64,000 nucleotides of DNA, taken from NCBI GenBank assembly GCA_964531715.1, contig CAZHEE010000002.1, positions 112,770 to 176,769 of the forward strand, read 5' to 3'. The stretch's first letter is position 1. Every line of letters begins with the position of its first letter. The stretch comes from UBA1664 sp964531715 (GTDB lineage: Bacteria > Pseudomonadota > Alphaproteobacteria > Micavibrionales > UBA1664). The notes beneath the pieces are model-generated. The model saw only the letters and a program-made list of their open reading frames with translations. It made no database searches and was not told the origin of the DNA. Positions 34,083 through 43,132 of the stretch are shown here, in pieces. A program made the translations under genes and the position numbers.

Positions 34083-34481
34083 TTTTGGTAAATCATCAAT
34101 TCCACGATTGCGTAAATATTTATTCATCATCAATTCAGTATCATTTGTTTCATCACTGCCATAATCTAGATCCGGAAAACGGCACATAGCCATTCGCTGG
34201 TATTTAGAACAATTTGTTTCAATAGATATGTCTGTAACATCATTTTCTTTGCAATAAACAGGCTCTATACATCTGATATCTATTCCTTCTAGTGCAAGAT
34301 TTTCCCTAAAATATTTCTCAAATGTTTTAATATCCAAAGTGTTTTGAGGCTCGATGCTTTGTTTCTCTTTAAAAACAAGGAAATAATAATCGACAATAAA
34401 CTGGGGATTAAAACTGTAACGCTTAGCTAATTTTCGTGATCTTACTTGCCCTACAAATATATTATAAATTAATCTAATCAT
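34074..34481 (-). CDS. Island protein of unknown function
   Basis: A 135-residue hydrophilic protein beginning MIRLIYNIFVGQVRSRKLAKR. It has three cysteines (IRCIEPVYCKEND, ETNCSKYQ) and an acidic C-terminus. Its start overlaps the end of the membrane-protein gene upstream by 8 bases, so the two form an operon on the minus strand. No family is recognised. Confidence 0.6.
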   Translation of the reverse strand: MIRLIYNIFVGQVRSRKLAKRYSFNPQFIVDYYFLVFKEKQSIEPQNTLDIKTFEKYFRENLALEGIDIRCIEPVYCKENDVTDISIETNCSKYQRMAMCRFPDLDYGSDETNDTELMMNKYLRNRGIDDLPKLD

Positions 34482-34869
34482 GATTACCTTTCTTAAATAT
34501 TAGAATTTCTTTTTTGATGCTAAAAACAATGTGACTGACTATGACAACAGAAAAAATGCGATAAATATACACCCATGCTGGAACATTTTGACCAGATACT
34601 TCTAGTTGCCATGGATTTATTAGAGTATAAGTCAAAATGACGGTCACCAAAGATGCCACTGGATACGTTATTTTAGAAAAGTGTTTATATGTTTTTCCCA
34701 ATATCCCAAGCAGTAAGCCTGTTATAAATATAGAAGGATCTAAGATAAAAGCAAAAATGCTGCCCATCATTACAGCTGCCGCATGCTTATCAACAAAAAA
34801 TATTACAAATGAAAATATAACAATTAATGGAAAAAATAGCAAATGAGGTCTCTTAAAATTCTTTAGCAT
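34474..34869 (-). CDS. Small integral membrane protein
   Basis: A 131-residue protein with four hydrophobic helices (about 9-27, 30-55, 66-85, 95-118) and a basic end (KKEILIFKKGNHD). The start at 34869 follows AAGGAG at good spacing; a longer frame upstream would run through the structured region at 34896-35056 and is unlikely. It is coupled to the downstream gene at 34074. The pair has no recognisable homologues that I can name. Confidence 0.65.
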   Translation of the reverse strand: MLKNFKRPHLLFFPLIVIFSFVIFFVDKHAAAVMMGSIFAFILDPSIFITGLLLGILGKTYKHFSKITYPVASLVTVILTYTLINPWQLEVSGQNVPAWVYIYRIFSVVIVSHIVFSIKKEILIFKKGNHD

Positions 34870-34895
34870 GGTCTTTTTTCTCCTTATAATTAATA

Positions 34896-35056
34896 CGGCT
34901 ACCAGATAACTCTGGCAGCCGGGGAGTTTAGAACCATCACGTGAATGGCGTGACGTATTGACGCCATGCGCTTTTATATTTCGCCACCTCCCCGACCATA
35001 AGTCGAGAGGCAACACAGATAACGGCAGTGTCTAGAATGCCGCACGTGAAGGGTTC
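34896..35056 (-). ncRNA. Structured non-coding region, possible phage-type regulatory RNA
   Basis: Nested inverted repeats are visible. Hairpin CGGCTACCAGA/TCTGGCAGCCG is at 34896-34921. AGAACCATCACGTG near 34930 pairs imperfectly with CACGTGAAGGGTTCT near 35042-35056, enclosing the element, and inside lies ATGGCGT/ACGCCAT (34945-34967). The stretch GCCACCTCCCC is single-stranded and anti-Shine-Dalgarno-like or SD-complementary. The position, upstream of a small membrane-protein gene on the minus strand, recalls antisense/leader immunity RNAs of P1 (C4) or P4 (CI) type. Identity is a guess; the base-paired structure is what the sequence shows. Confidence 0.35.
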
Positions 35057-35169
35057 TAATGCCCTAGATACGAAATCACCGCATCTATTCAGATAATCGC
35101 TTTGTGAAATCTTTAAGTCAACCTAAATTAAGCATATTAAATTAATTTGGTTTAAAACAATATACGTAA

Positions 35170-35310
35170 CATCAACCGCCTGAATTTCTAAATGCCGTTC
35201 GTCAAAATTTAGGACATTCATCTATTGATACGACGCTATCCAGTTATGGGCGATTATCTTCGTATGACCAGCGCAGGATTATCGCCGAAAACAAAGGGCA
35301 ATTCGCTTGA
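35170..35310 (+). pseudogene. C-terminal remnant of a tyrosine recombinase
   Basis: The frame from 35170 to the TGA at 35308 reads PEFLNAVRQNLGHSSIDTT, then SSYGRLSSYDQRRIIAENKG. This contains the L-G-H-S-S...T-T...S-Y-G signature around the second catalytic His and the nucleophile Tyr of integrases. The remaining 300 or more residues are missing and a stop precedes the fragment. It marks the scar of an older element inside the island. The flanking 35057-35169 and 35311-35559 contain no complete gene, only a 12-codon frame at 35406 (MTEEQKQRLDRNI) that looks like another truncated start. Confidence 0.7.
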
Positions 35311-35559
35311 TCGCATGGGAGGGGCAATTTAACCGATGCCCCTATTCCACAAAAAATACAAACATGTCACCATAACATCATCAAATATCAAAATAATAGA
35401 ATCCTATGACCGAAGAACAAAAACAACGCCTTGACCGCAATATAAATTTGTAAGTTTTATCTATGAAAACATTACTGCTTAAAAATCGGAAAGCATGCTG
35501 TAAAATAAAAGCCGCATCATTAACTATTTCTTTAATGTTTACATATTATATTACTTTTT

Positions 35560-36135
35560 ATGGAGGAATATTACACACAAAAAGACATTGCGGATCAGTG
35601 GCAAAAAATATCGGATGAAGCGATAAAGAAAGCCGGTGAAAGCAAAAGCGATTTTCGTGCCGATGCAGTTTATATAGGAGGTATGACGGTCATTGGGGGC
35701 GGGTTGATTGCCACCTTAAATGGTGGTCAATTATCATCTCTGTTTCTTGCGGCGGCGGCATTGACTGGTGTTTTATATTCTCATGTAAAACATACATATA
35801 AGAAAAAATATTATGAGGCATTTGCCTCTCATGCATTGGATCAAAAAGATAATAGCATTATTTTGCAATCAGATAATCCATTGACACTTCCAAGATTTGA
35901 TAAGGAAAACAAAGAATTTGGAATAAACTATAAACATCTTACAAGCGGTTTAAAAAGTATTTTCAGCCTTAGAACAGTAATTGTCGCGGCAGTGGTTGGC
36001 ACATCGGTTATGGCATATATGCATCCAGATAAAGAGCAACCAGATATATTACGACCAGAAGAAAAGGAAACCAATGCTACCCAAGGATCCTTTTCGGCAC
36101 CGAAGACATCTCTGCGTCCTGTCCCTCATCCATAG
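35560..36135 (+). CDS. Membrane protein of unknown function
   Basis: The 191-residue protein has a charged helical N-terminus (1-38) and two adjacent hydrophobic segments (about 41-58 and 61-75). A basic loop HVKHTYKKKYYEAF and a polar domain follow, then a third hydrophobic segment (about 138-153) and a polar, Pro-rich tail. No family is recognised. Its last 59 bases overlap the end of the convergent gene at 36077, so the two messages are complementary there. Confidence 0.6.
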   Translation: MEEYYTQKDIADQWQKISDEAIKKAGESKSDFRADAVYIGGMTVIGGGLIATLNGGQLSSLFLAAAALTGVLYSHVKHTYKKKYYEAFASHALDQKDNSIILQSDNPLTLPRFDKENKEFGINYKHLTSGLKSIFSLRTVIVAAVVGTSVMAYMHPDKEQPDILRPEEKETNATQGSFSAPKTSLRPVPHP

Positions 36136-36319
36136 AAACAGTATTTTCAAACCAATCGATAATGGATGGAATATTTTTACCGACATAAGCACATCCGCCA
36201 ACAAAGACTGCCGCTATTGCAATAATAGCCAGAAATTCTTTGACCTGCATATGGGGCACACCATCATCTTTGAGACGGTCATTAAAAGCATCTTTTGCCT
36301 TATTGATAAAACTTTGCAT
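36077..36319 (-). CDS. Small single-span membrane protein
   Basis: An 80-residue protein with an N-terminal amphipathic stretch (FINKAKDAFNDRLKDD), one hydrophobic helix (about 27-46) and an acidic tail (DEGQDAE). It is convergent with, and overlaps by 59 bases, the membrane protein at 35560. The length and topology could suit a holin-like or toxin-like protein, but no homologue is recognised. Confidence 0.5.
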   Translation of the reverse strand: MQSFINKAKDAFNDRLKDDGVPHMQVKEFLAIIAIAAVFVGGCAYVGKNIPSIIDWFENTVSMDEGQDAEMSSVPKRILG

Positions 36320-36455
36320 GATGTTTTATCCTATATAATATGAAAAAAGTCAACCTTTTCTAATAGAGTGTCAGTAAAAATTGAGTGCATAAAACATAAT
36401 TAATTCTTATAAGTAAAAGTAGTTTGCATTATCTATCATAAAAAGGATTTATAAA

Positions 36456-36725
36456 ATGAATGAAATACCAGAAATGATTAGCCGCAATGGCGACCCTATT
36501 GAAATAGCTGAAATGAAAAATTTCTTTAACTACGCAATAAAAGAAAGGGTAAACCAATATATCACGGAAATATTTTACGATTCAAAAAGCAATCTTTGTG
36601 AAGTAAAACTTTCTGAATTGGTTGTTTATGGCGACCCTATCTATCAAAAAATTCATAGTCTTGCAAAAGTTACGATCAAACAATTCAGTATTTTAGACCA
36701 AATTGACCATTCTGTATTTTCTTGA
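36456..36725 (+). CDS. Small island protein of unknown function
   Basis: An 89-residue acidic, soluble protein (starts MNEIPEMISRNGDPIEIAEM) preceded by AAAAGGA. The core looks alpha/beta (NYAIKERVNQYITEIFYD, CEVKLSELVVYGDPIY). No motif is recognised. It stands alone between the minus-strand membrane protein and the restriction-modification gene. Confidence 0.55.
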   Translation: MNEIPEMISRNGDPIEIAEMKNFFNYAIKERVNQYITEIFYDSKSNLCEVKLSELVVYGDPIYQKIHSLAKVTIKQFSILDQIDHSVFS

Positions 36726-36735
36726 TACGTCAATA

Positions 36736-39700
36736 TCACTTTGGTAAAAAGTCTATTTTGTCTATCTCTTGCATTACGCTTGCGGTGTCGCGGAGGGCGA
36801 TTACTATGCGTTGGTAGTGCATAATGTCATCAACCGATAGATTGCGCCCTTTGCGGTCTTTGAGCCATTTTTGCGCGGGTTGGTATCCACCGATATAAAA
36901 GTCCCATGCACCTTGTGGCACTTCGCCGAAATATTGGGTTTCGTTGATATAGACTTTGCCGTCTTCATATCGTGGCTTGACAACCTCGTGATCGCCATCA
37001 ATGGGATAGGTTGTGATGGGTATATCTAGCGCGGATGATTCCATCAAATGCAGGGCACGAAGTTTTGCCCCTTGCTCAACCAGCGCATTATAACTTTTAA
37101 CATCATTAGGAAACGGAATACGCGGAAAGTCCGATTTTAAAAATTCGGCATAGCGTGCGCGGTATGCAGACGCATGAAGCACAGCATAAATATAATCAAA
37201 CAGGCTTTCCGGCGTCACATCGGGTATGGCCATTTTAATCTTGGCGTATATTTTTGGATCGAAATTCGGAACTTTCTGCTCTACCCCATCCATGAGTAAT
37301 TCATAGCGATAGAGGGGGAAAGTACAACTAATTTCAGATGTTCTGTTTGAAACAAGTGAACTTTCAACAATTCCCTTATGAATAAAAACATGGTGAAAAT
37401 CCGATGATTTTTGCTGTTTGGAGACGTTCAATCCGATATTGCCCTTATTTAGCATATGCTTCATTACTTCGCCTCTAGGCATACAATGAAACCCTTTTGA
37501 TTTGCCTGTGAAATAAGTCCACTTATTATCAAATGGTCTATATGCAATTTTTTGAATATTTTCTGGATCAAGATTTGTATCTTTTAGTTCTTTTTGTGCT
37601 AAATCTACTTTCCAATCACGGGCATCTTTACCCAAACTATATTTGGCTCTTGCATCCTCAACAGGCAAAGAAGAAAAATCATGAATAGTATTTAATAAAC
37701 TTTCTTTTGTTTCGTAAATTGTAAATTTGTCACGCGCGGTTACAATGCCGACAGAATTACACGGGAACATTTTATCGAGAGAAAAACCTTTCTCATATTC
37801 GGCCAGAGTTTTAAAATCCTTGGGAACCATAAAATATTGAGGGTTTGCGGGGTTTAATACGTTCCATTTTATGTTTTGGATATTTGTTTTTTCCAATTCG
37901 TTATATTTAGATTGACGATGACCCCACACATCAACATGGTGAATGATTGCCAAATCCTTACTTTTTTTATCGCTTTTGACCGCAATCATAATTGCAACAC
38001 CAGCTTGAATATCAAAAATATTTTGATCAATGTCGCCCGATGGCGTAGTCTCTTTCTTTTTAGAATTACCATGAAGGTCGATGATATAAATATCATCAAA
38101 AGTATTCATTAAATGCCAACGCATCCCACGGAATGTTGGATTATCTAAATATGAATGGCTTGTAATATAAGCCAAAACGCCTTCGCCATTTTTTTCGACG
38201 TAATGCTCGCCCATGCGAATAAATTTGGCGTAATCATCATTAAGCCATTTGGAATTTTTCTCCTGTAACTTAATTTTTCCACCAGGCTCTTTCTTATAAT
38301 CATCCATAAGGGACATAATCCAATCACCCTTGTTTGAGCTTTCACCACTATAAGGCGGATTCCCAAATGCTACCATGATCGGCATATCGCGTTTGATACG
38401 GCTGGCCTCGTTTGCTTCCCTTGATAACCATGATGCGAATAATGTATCGGCATCGGGGTGGTGTTCCTCCAGCGCGTTTGTCAGATACACGCCAACCCTT
38501 GGTGGATTGTTCGGGTTGGATGGTTTATATCCTGTTTCCTGTAGCAATAAATCCAATTTCATGTGGCACATGGCGTAGGAGGCCATGAGTAATTCAAAAC
38601 CGTGCAGACGTGGCAACAAGTCGTTTTCGACGTAACTGCTCCATATACCTTGTTGTCCTTGATATTTTTGCCAGATTTGTTTCACGGCCTCCGCCATGAA
38701 TGTGCCTGTCCCCGTTGCAACGTCCAGTAATTGCACCTTGTGGACTTCTATTTCATCCTTAATCTTTCCCTTTTTACCAACGCGGTCAGATTCGACCTTG
38801 ATTTTGATTTTGGATTTATCGGCAATGCCGTTTGGTAAATCGAAATGGATTTTTAAAACATCATCAATGGCGCGAACAATGAAATTAACGACTGGTTCGG
38901 GCGTGTACCAAACCCGCGTGCCTTACGCAAGGATTTATCGTATTCGGCCAAGAATGTTTCATAGAAATGCAGGATAGGGTCATTCTGCCCCGTTGCCGTT
39001 CCAAAATCCTTTAATACCGCATCCAAATCGGAAAATAAGAAGACTTCGCATAGTGCATCAACAATCCAAACGACTCGTTCATCCAATTCCGACCCTGCCA
39101 CGTATAAAAATAGCTGGCGTAAGAATGGGTTTGATTTTGGGATGAGTAGTAACGCTTCGCTTCGTGAGAAATTATCGGGCGTTGTATCGTGCAGGCGTGC
39201 CGTGAACAAGCCATAGGCGATTGTTTGGGCATAGACATCGGCAAATTGCTCTTCGTCCATGTCATGCACAAGGATATTTTGAAATGCCTTTAATTGATCT
39301 TTTAATGAACTATCCGCTTCATCCGTTAAAACCAGCATAAAGACATGTTTCATCAATTTGGCCTTTTGCGCCATCATGGATGCCAGTTTCTTTGCCGATT
39401 TAATTGTTTGCCCTTGGAATGATGCAAAATCGATTAAGAGTGTTTTAAGGCGGTCATAGTTTTCAGGGATGGGTTGGATGGTATCGCCAACAATTTCGGC
39501 AATTTGAACCACCTCAACTTTTTTCACCATGAAGGTAAAAGCGAAATTCTAAATAATCGGTCAGGACAAGGTTATCGAGTGACTCAAGGTATCGTTTTAA
39601 TTGATCCGTTTTTTCAGTTTTGGATAGGTCAATGCCAACATCCTTGGCCTCCAAATACCCAACATCAATTTTACGCCTGTGCAGGATAAAATCAGGCGCA

Positions 39701-39852
39701 CCACATTTTATATGCGCTGGATCATTAATTGCCGTTACATCGTCCAATAATTCCTCTAATAGGGTTTTTAACGCAGGCCGATAGGCGTGTTCACGCGCTA
39801 TGCCGGTTTTGAATTGTTTTTGAACATCCTCAATGTATCTTTGTATCGGCAT
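36736..39852 (-). pseudogene. Type IIG restriction-modification enzyme with two frameshifts
   Basis: Three frames together give one enzyme of about 1038 residues. The N-terminal PD-(D/E)xK nuclease (GAPDFILHRRKIDVGYLEAKD; 39514-39852) is followed by a helical linker (38853-39530). The N6-adenine methyltransferase follows, with SAM motif LLDVATGTGTF and catalytic NPPYSG, and the target-recognition part runs to 36736. Such enzymes methylate and cut in a single chain. Frame 1 to 2 breaks at an A6 run near 39515-39520 (five A expected). Frame 2 to 3 breaks at a GGG near 38918-38922 (four G expected: the continuous reading is RGVWYTPEPVV). The shifts cancel, and no other stop occurs. It may be a recent pseudogene, a phase-variable gene, or a sequence error. 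Confidence 0.85.
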
Positions 39853-39949
39853 ATAATCTTGTCTTTATAACTGTCGTTGGATATATTCACCTTATATCGG
39901 ACAATCAGATATGTCGATTCTGATGCTCGTTTTACTCATAAAAATATCA

Positions 39950-39973
39950 AATAGGGGCACAATTGGGGGTATA
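39950..39973. promoter_or_regulatory. Integrase arm-type motifs, right end
   Basis: ATAGGGGCAC and AATTGGGGGTATA repeat the motifs found before the integrase gene at 30473-30515. They lie about 60 bp inside attR, as expected for arm sites used with the core site. The surrounding 39853-40034 holds no gene that I can see. Confidence 0.6.
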
Positions 39974-40034
39974 AAAATAAAAGAACCGATAGTAAATGTA
40001 ATAATATCAGCATGATACTTCAATTAACCAGTAG

Positions 40035-40053
40035 CAGTACAACCCACCATTTT
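40035..40053 (+). repeat. attR direct repeat
   Basis: Exact 19-bp copy (CAGTACAACCCACCATTTT) of the tRNA-Val 3' end at 30336-30354. It closes the integrated element. The next gene starts 12 bp further on. Confidence 0.9.
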
Positions 40054-40064
40054 TAATTAACACG

Positions 40065-40802
40065 ATGACAATTTCTCATATTCAAGGACCGAACGGAACG
40101 CTAGCCTATAGCTACAGTGAAGGGGATAAACGCCTTCCGTCTATCATTTTTTTATGCGGTTTTAAGTCTGATATGATGGGTAGCAAGGCGCAATGGCTCC
40201 ATGAATATTGCGCTAATAATAACCGAACATATCTGAGATTTGACTATTTCGCTCATGGGCAATCAGAAGGAAATTTTAAAGATTTTACGATCGGTAAAGG
40301 TTTGGCAGATACTTTATTTATGATTGAAAATTTTATCGATCAGCCCGCTATCCTTATCGGCTCCTCCATGGGCGGTTGGATTGGGCTTCGTGCCGTCCAA
40401 CTCATACCGCATCTCATTCACGGTTTTATCGGTATAGCGGCGGCGCCTGATTTTACCCGAAAAATCTATAACTCTCTTGATGATGGGCATTTAGCTCAAC
40501 TGGCTGAGCATGGTTATATTAAGGAAGATAGTGGCTATGATGAGCCTTATATCTTCACTCGCGCTTTATTTGAAGATGGTGAAAATCATTGTTTGCTTGA
40601 TAAGAAGATTGAGTATGATGGATATGTACATTTGCTTCAGGGAAAGCAAGATAGCTCCGTTCACTATGATACTCCAGGTTTAATTAATCATTGCTTTGAT
40701 GGACGTGCGAAAATCACACTTATACATGACGGTGACCATAGTTTATCCAGGCCGCAAGATCTGGACGTTCTAAAACAAGCGATTGAAGAAATGACGTCTT
40801 GA
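40065..40802 (+). CDS. Alpha/beta hydrolase
   Basis: A 245-residue serine hydrolase. The oxyanion strand is IIFLCGFKSDMMGSK, the nucleophile elbow is GSSMGGWIG (Ser about residue 104), and the acid lies near QGKQDSSVHYD. The histidine is in HDGDHSLSRP. It resembles the alphaproteobacterial ABHD10/mycophenolic-glucuronidase-like esterases and palmitoyl-thioesterase relatives. The substrate is unknown. It directly follows attR, so integration of the island may have replaced its original upstream region. Confidence 0.8.
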   Translation: MTISHIQGPNGTLAYSYSEGDKRLPSIIFLCGFKSDMMGSKAQWLHEYCANNNRTYLRFDYFAHGQSEGNFKDFTIGKGLADTLFMIENFIDQPAILIGSSMGGWIGLRAVQLIPHLIHGFIGIAAAPDFTRKIYNSLDDGHLAQLAEHGYIKEDSGYDEPYIFTRALFEDGENHCLLDKKIEYDGYVHLLQGKQDSSVHYDTPGLINHCFDGRAKITLIHDGDHSLSRPQDLDVLKQAIEEMTS

Positions 40803-40842
40803 CTTCATATAGGTAATTCACGATAACTTGTGATGTTTTTGA

Positions 40843-40932
40843 GGAGGGGTGGCCGAGTGGCTTAAGGCGCACGCTTGGAAAGCGTGTTTAGGGTCAAACC
40901 TAACGTGGGTTCGAATCCCATCCCCTCCGCCA
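40843..40932 (+). tRNA. tRNA-Ser(GGA)
   Basis: A 90-nt tRNA with the long variable arm of the serine class. The acceptor is GGAGGGG/CCCCTCC, the anticodon stem CACGC/GCGTG with loop TTGGAAA (anticodon GGA), the T arm GGTTCGAATCC, and CCA is encoded. Confidence 0.97.
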
Positions 40933-40949
40933 TATTCTAACTTTAAAGT

Positions 40950-41867
40950 TTAGCCAAAATCGTCATAAATAGCCTTAATGCCGGATTTGTAATCGGGATA
41001 TTTGAGTGTAATGCCTAGCTTATCCTTGATTTTTGTATTATCGACACGTTTGTTATCTTTATAAAAGCTTGCCGCCATAGGGGACATGTCCGCCTCCTCA
41101 TAATCAATCATTGGCGGGACAGGCTTTCCCAATAGTTTACATGCATAATCAATCAGCTCATGACTCTGCGCCGGATTATCATCCGCCAGATTATAGATAT
41201 CGCCCGGTTTCGGTTGTTTCATTGAGGCAATCAAAACCTGTACAATGTCATCGACATGAATGCGGTTAAAAGCATGCCCATCCTTTTTTATCCGTCTGGT
41301 CACACCTGCGCGAACCGTATCAAGGGCGGATCGACCCGGGCCGTATATCCCTGAAAGCCTGAAAATATTAATCGGAATTTGGGCTATGCGGCGCATCTTC
41401 AGCCACTGAACCTCGGCACGCGCACGCTTGCTTCCGCGTTCTGATGTCGGGCGGCGTTCGCTTTCCTCATCGACCGTTCTGCCATCCTGATTACCGTAGA
41501 CGGATGTTGAGGAAAGCAAGCCAATCCATTCAATTGAAGTAACCTGCAAGATATCTCTGGCATGGGTTTGAAATATGATATCCCCGCCTTTATTGGGTGG
41601 AACGGAAATCAGAATATGAGTGACGCCTTCAAAAGCCATAACAGGGTCAGTAAATGGTATTTTATCGGAAAAAAGAAACGCCTTTACCCCTTTTTTACGC
41701 ATTTCTTTCAGCTTATCTTTATCGGTTGTAGTGCCGATAATGTCCCAATCCTCAGTATCTTCCTGTAATTTTGTAGCGAGAGCCTCGGCAACATAGCCGT
41801 AACCGAAACAAAAAAGTTTCTTTTTTTGATTATGTGCATCTTCGATTATGTCCATTTCTTTTTCCAT
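40950..41867 (-). CDS. NAD-dependent epimerase/dehydratase-like (SDR) protein
   Basis: A 305-residue extended SDR. The N-terminal nucleotide motif is FCFGYGYVAEALA. Later segments are LSSTSVYGNQDG, RLSGIYGPGRSAL, RIHVDDIVQVLIAS and YNLADDNPAQSHELIDYA. The usual Y-x-x-x-K is not clear, so catalysis is uncertain. It lies just upstream of fzlA on the opposite side of tRNA-Ser, same strand as fzlA, an association seen in other alphaproteobacteria. The substrate is unknown. Confidence 0.8.
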   Translation of the reverse strand: MEKEMDIIEDAHNQKKKLFCFGYGYVAEALATKLQEDTEDWDIIGTTTDKDKLKEMRKKGVKAFLFSDKIPFTDPVMAFEGVTHILISVPPNKGGDIIFQTHARDILQVTSIEWIGLLSSTSVYGNQDGRTVDEESERRPTSERGSKRARAEVQWLKMRRIAQIPINIFRLSGIYGPGRSALDTVRAGVTRRIKKDGHAFNRIHVDDIVQVLIASMKQPKPGDIYNLADDNPAQSHELIDYACKLLGKPVPPMIDYEEADMSPMAASFYKDNKRVDNTKIKDKLGITLKYPDYKSGIKAIYDDFG

Positions 41868-41899
41868 GGCCTCTTATTAATCATATAAGTTTTACTTTG

Positions 41900-42568
41900 T
41901 CAAAAATCAATTTGTGTATAATGAACTGATGGCGCAAATCCTGGAACTCTGTCCTCCAGCAAGGCCTTAAATGATGGGCGCGATTTCAGGCGCGAATACC
42001 ATTCTTTTGCGACAGGGTGTGACTCCCACGGAACATCGCCCATATAATCGATTGCGGACAAATGTGCCGCCGCCGCCAGATCGGCGTAGCTTACTGAATC
42101 CCCTGCAAGCCAACGCCGCCGCTCGATAAGGAAAGCCAGATAATCGAGGTGATAATGAATATTGGCATGGCCGGCACGGACTGACGGGCCATGAGGCTCC
42201 CCCGATTTTAAAAAGCGTTTCATCATCTTCTCGCCAATCAGATATTCAGTGACTTCGCGGTTGAATTTGACATCAAACCACCCGACAATACGTCGTACTT
42301 CAGCGCGGGAAACCGAGTCATCGCCCAACAGTGAAATTTCAGGATAGACCTCATCCAGATACTCGCAAATAACGGTCGAATTTGACAGGATTGTCCCATC
42401 CTCCTCAATCATCAAAGGCACATCGCCTGCCGGATTCATCGCCATATATTCCGTGCGCCGTTCCCATGTTTTTTCAATCACGGTTTCAAAGCGCAGGTTC
42501 TTCTCGGCAAGTGAAAGGCGCACTTTTCGTGAGAATGGATGAAGCCAAAGGTGAAACAGAGTTCTCAT
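41900..42568 (-). CDS. fzlA: FtsZ-binding GST-fold protein FzlA
   Basis: The 222-residue glutathione-S-transferase-fold protein starts RTLFHLWLHPFSRKVRLSLAEK, with WERRTEYMAMNPAGDVPLM after it. The C-terminal half contains WLAGDSVSYADLAAAAHLSA and the end EDRVPGFAPSVHY. These segments match alphaproteobacterial FzlA rather than detoxifying GSTs. FzlA binds and curves FtsZ filaments and couples the Z-ring to septal wall synthesis through FtsW/FtsI. Orthology is judged from remembered sequence; a generic GST is the alternative. Confidence 0.8.
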   Translation of the reverse strand: MRTLFHLWLHPFSRKVRLSLAEKNLRFETVIEKTWERRTEYMAMNPAGDVPLMIEEDGTILSNSTVICEYLDEVYPEISLLGDDSVSRAEVRRIVGWFDVKFNREVTEYLIGEKMMKRFLKSGEPHGPSVRAGHANIHYHLDYLAFLIERRRWLAGDSVSYADLAAAAHLSAIDYMGDVPWESHPVAKEWYSRLKSRPSFKALLEDRVPGFAPSVHYTQIDF

Positions 42569-42652
42569 AACGCTTTAGATTATATGAAACATCCTTGAAA
42601 ATATAGGGGGAAGATGAGAAGTCATGCTATCTTACGATTTTGCCTTTAGAGC

Positions 42653-43048
42653 TTAAATCTCTAAAGCTTTTTGAATATCCGCTTCTTGCGCTTTGCGCAT
42701 TGAAACCGTAACAATTTCCACTCCGATGACAGAAGCCGCGGCAATTATCTCCCGCCCGATACCGATTTCGATCGTGTCCATCATGCCATAGCCAAGAACA
42801 GGTTTTATAATTGCTTCGCCTTTAACAAAGCTATCTTTCGCCGCCAGATATTTCGATAAAACAGTATCACTCATCTCGCCTTCCTCTTTGACATGACCTT
42901 GCCTATCGAGCAATTCATGCGCGAATAATGATAATCTCCAAGCCTTCAAAATGACAGCAGGCGATAAACTCAGCTCGCCATATTTCTCGGGCGCGCTTCT
43001 CACAACCTCATGGTCGATAAATGCCGGCGATTTGGTTTTAAGCAGCAT
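42653..43048 (-). CDS. Conserved-looking protein of unknown function
   Basis: A 131-residue soluble protein (starts MLLKTKSPAFIDHEVVRSAP). It has a helix ILKAWRLSLFAHELLDR and a C-terminal alpha/beta stretch GREIIAAASVIGVEIVTVSM. No catalytic motif or signal peptide. It stands alone between fzlA and the zinc-finger gene. I do not recognise the family. Confidence 0.6.
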   Translation of the reverse strand: MLLKTKSPAFIDHEVVRSAPEKYGELSLSPAVILKAWRLSLFAHELLDRQGHVKEEGEMSDTVLSKYLAAKDSFVKGEAIIKPVLGYGMMDTIEIGIGREIIAAASVIGVEIVTVSMRKAQEADIQKALEI

Positions 43049-43132
43049 AAGTGGTTATCTTTCGATTGATATTAAACTGACATTTCCATGATAATATTAT
43101 ATAGTTTTACAAAAGATTAAAGATGAAGGTGT

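Larger units (their letters stand above)
30355..40053. mobile_element. Integrated genomic island in tRNA-Val(GAC)
   Basis: About 9.7 kb lies between the tRNA 3' end (attL) and its duplicate (attR). The element opens with a P4-type integrase and AlpA and shows matching integrase arm-type motifs (GGGGCA, TTGGGGGTAT) near both ends. Cargo includes a replication/HTH-type regulator, a zinc-ribbon protein, several small membrane proteins, a relic of another integrase, and a broken type IIG restriction-modification gene. Genes are AT-rich and mostly unknown, in contrast to the flanks. No conjugation genes are present, so it would need a helper or be immobile apart from excision. Confidence 0.9.

Noticed and set aside
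34870..35016. N-terminal extension of the small membrane protein
   Set aside because: It would translate the hairpin-rich region; the AAGGAG-preceded ATG at 34869 is far better.
38853..39530. A separate 225-residue gene within the restriction-modification locus
   Set aside because: Its start and end coincide with one-base shifts at homopolymer runs, and its sequence joins smoothly to the frames on both sides, so it is the middle part of one broken gene.
40021..40053. A second, partial tRNA-Val gene
   Set aside because: Only the 3' end matches; there is no D arm or anticodon stem. It is the attR duplicate.
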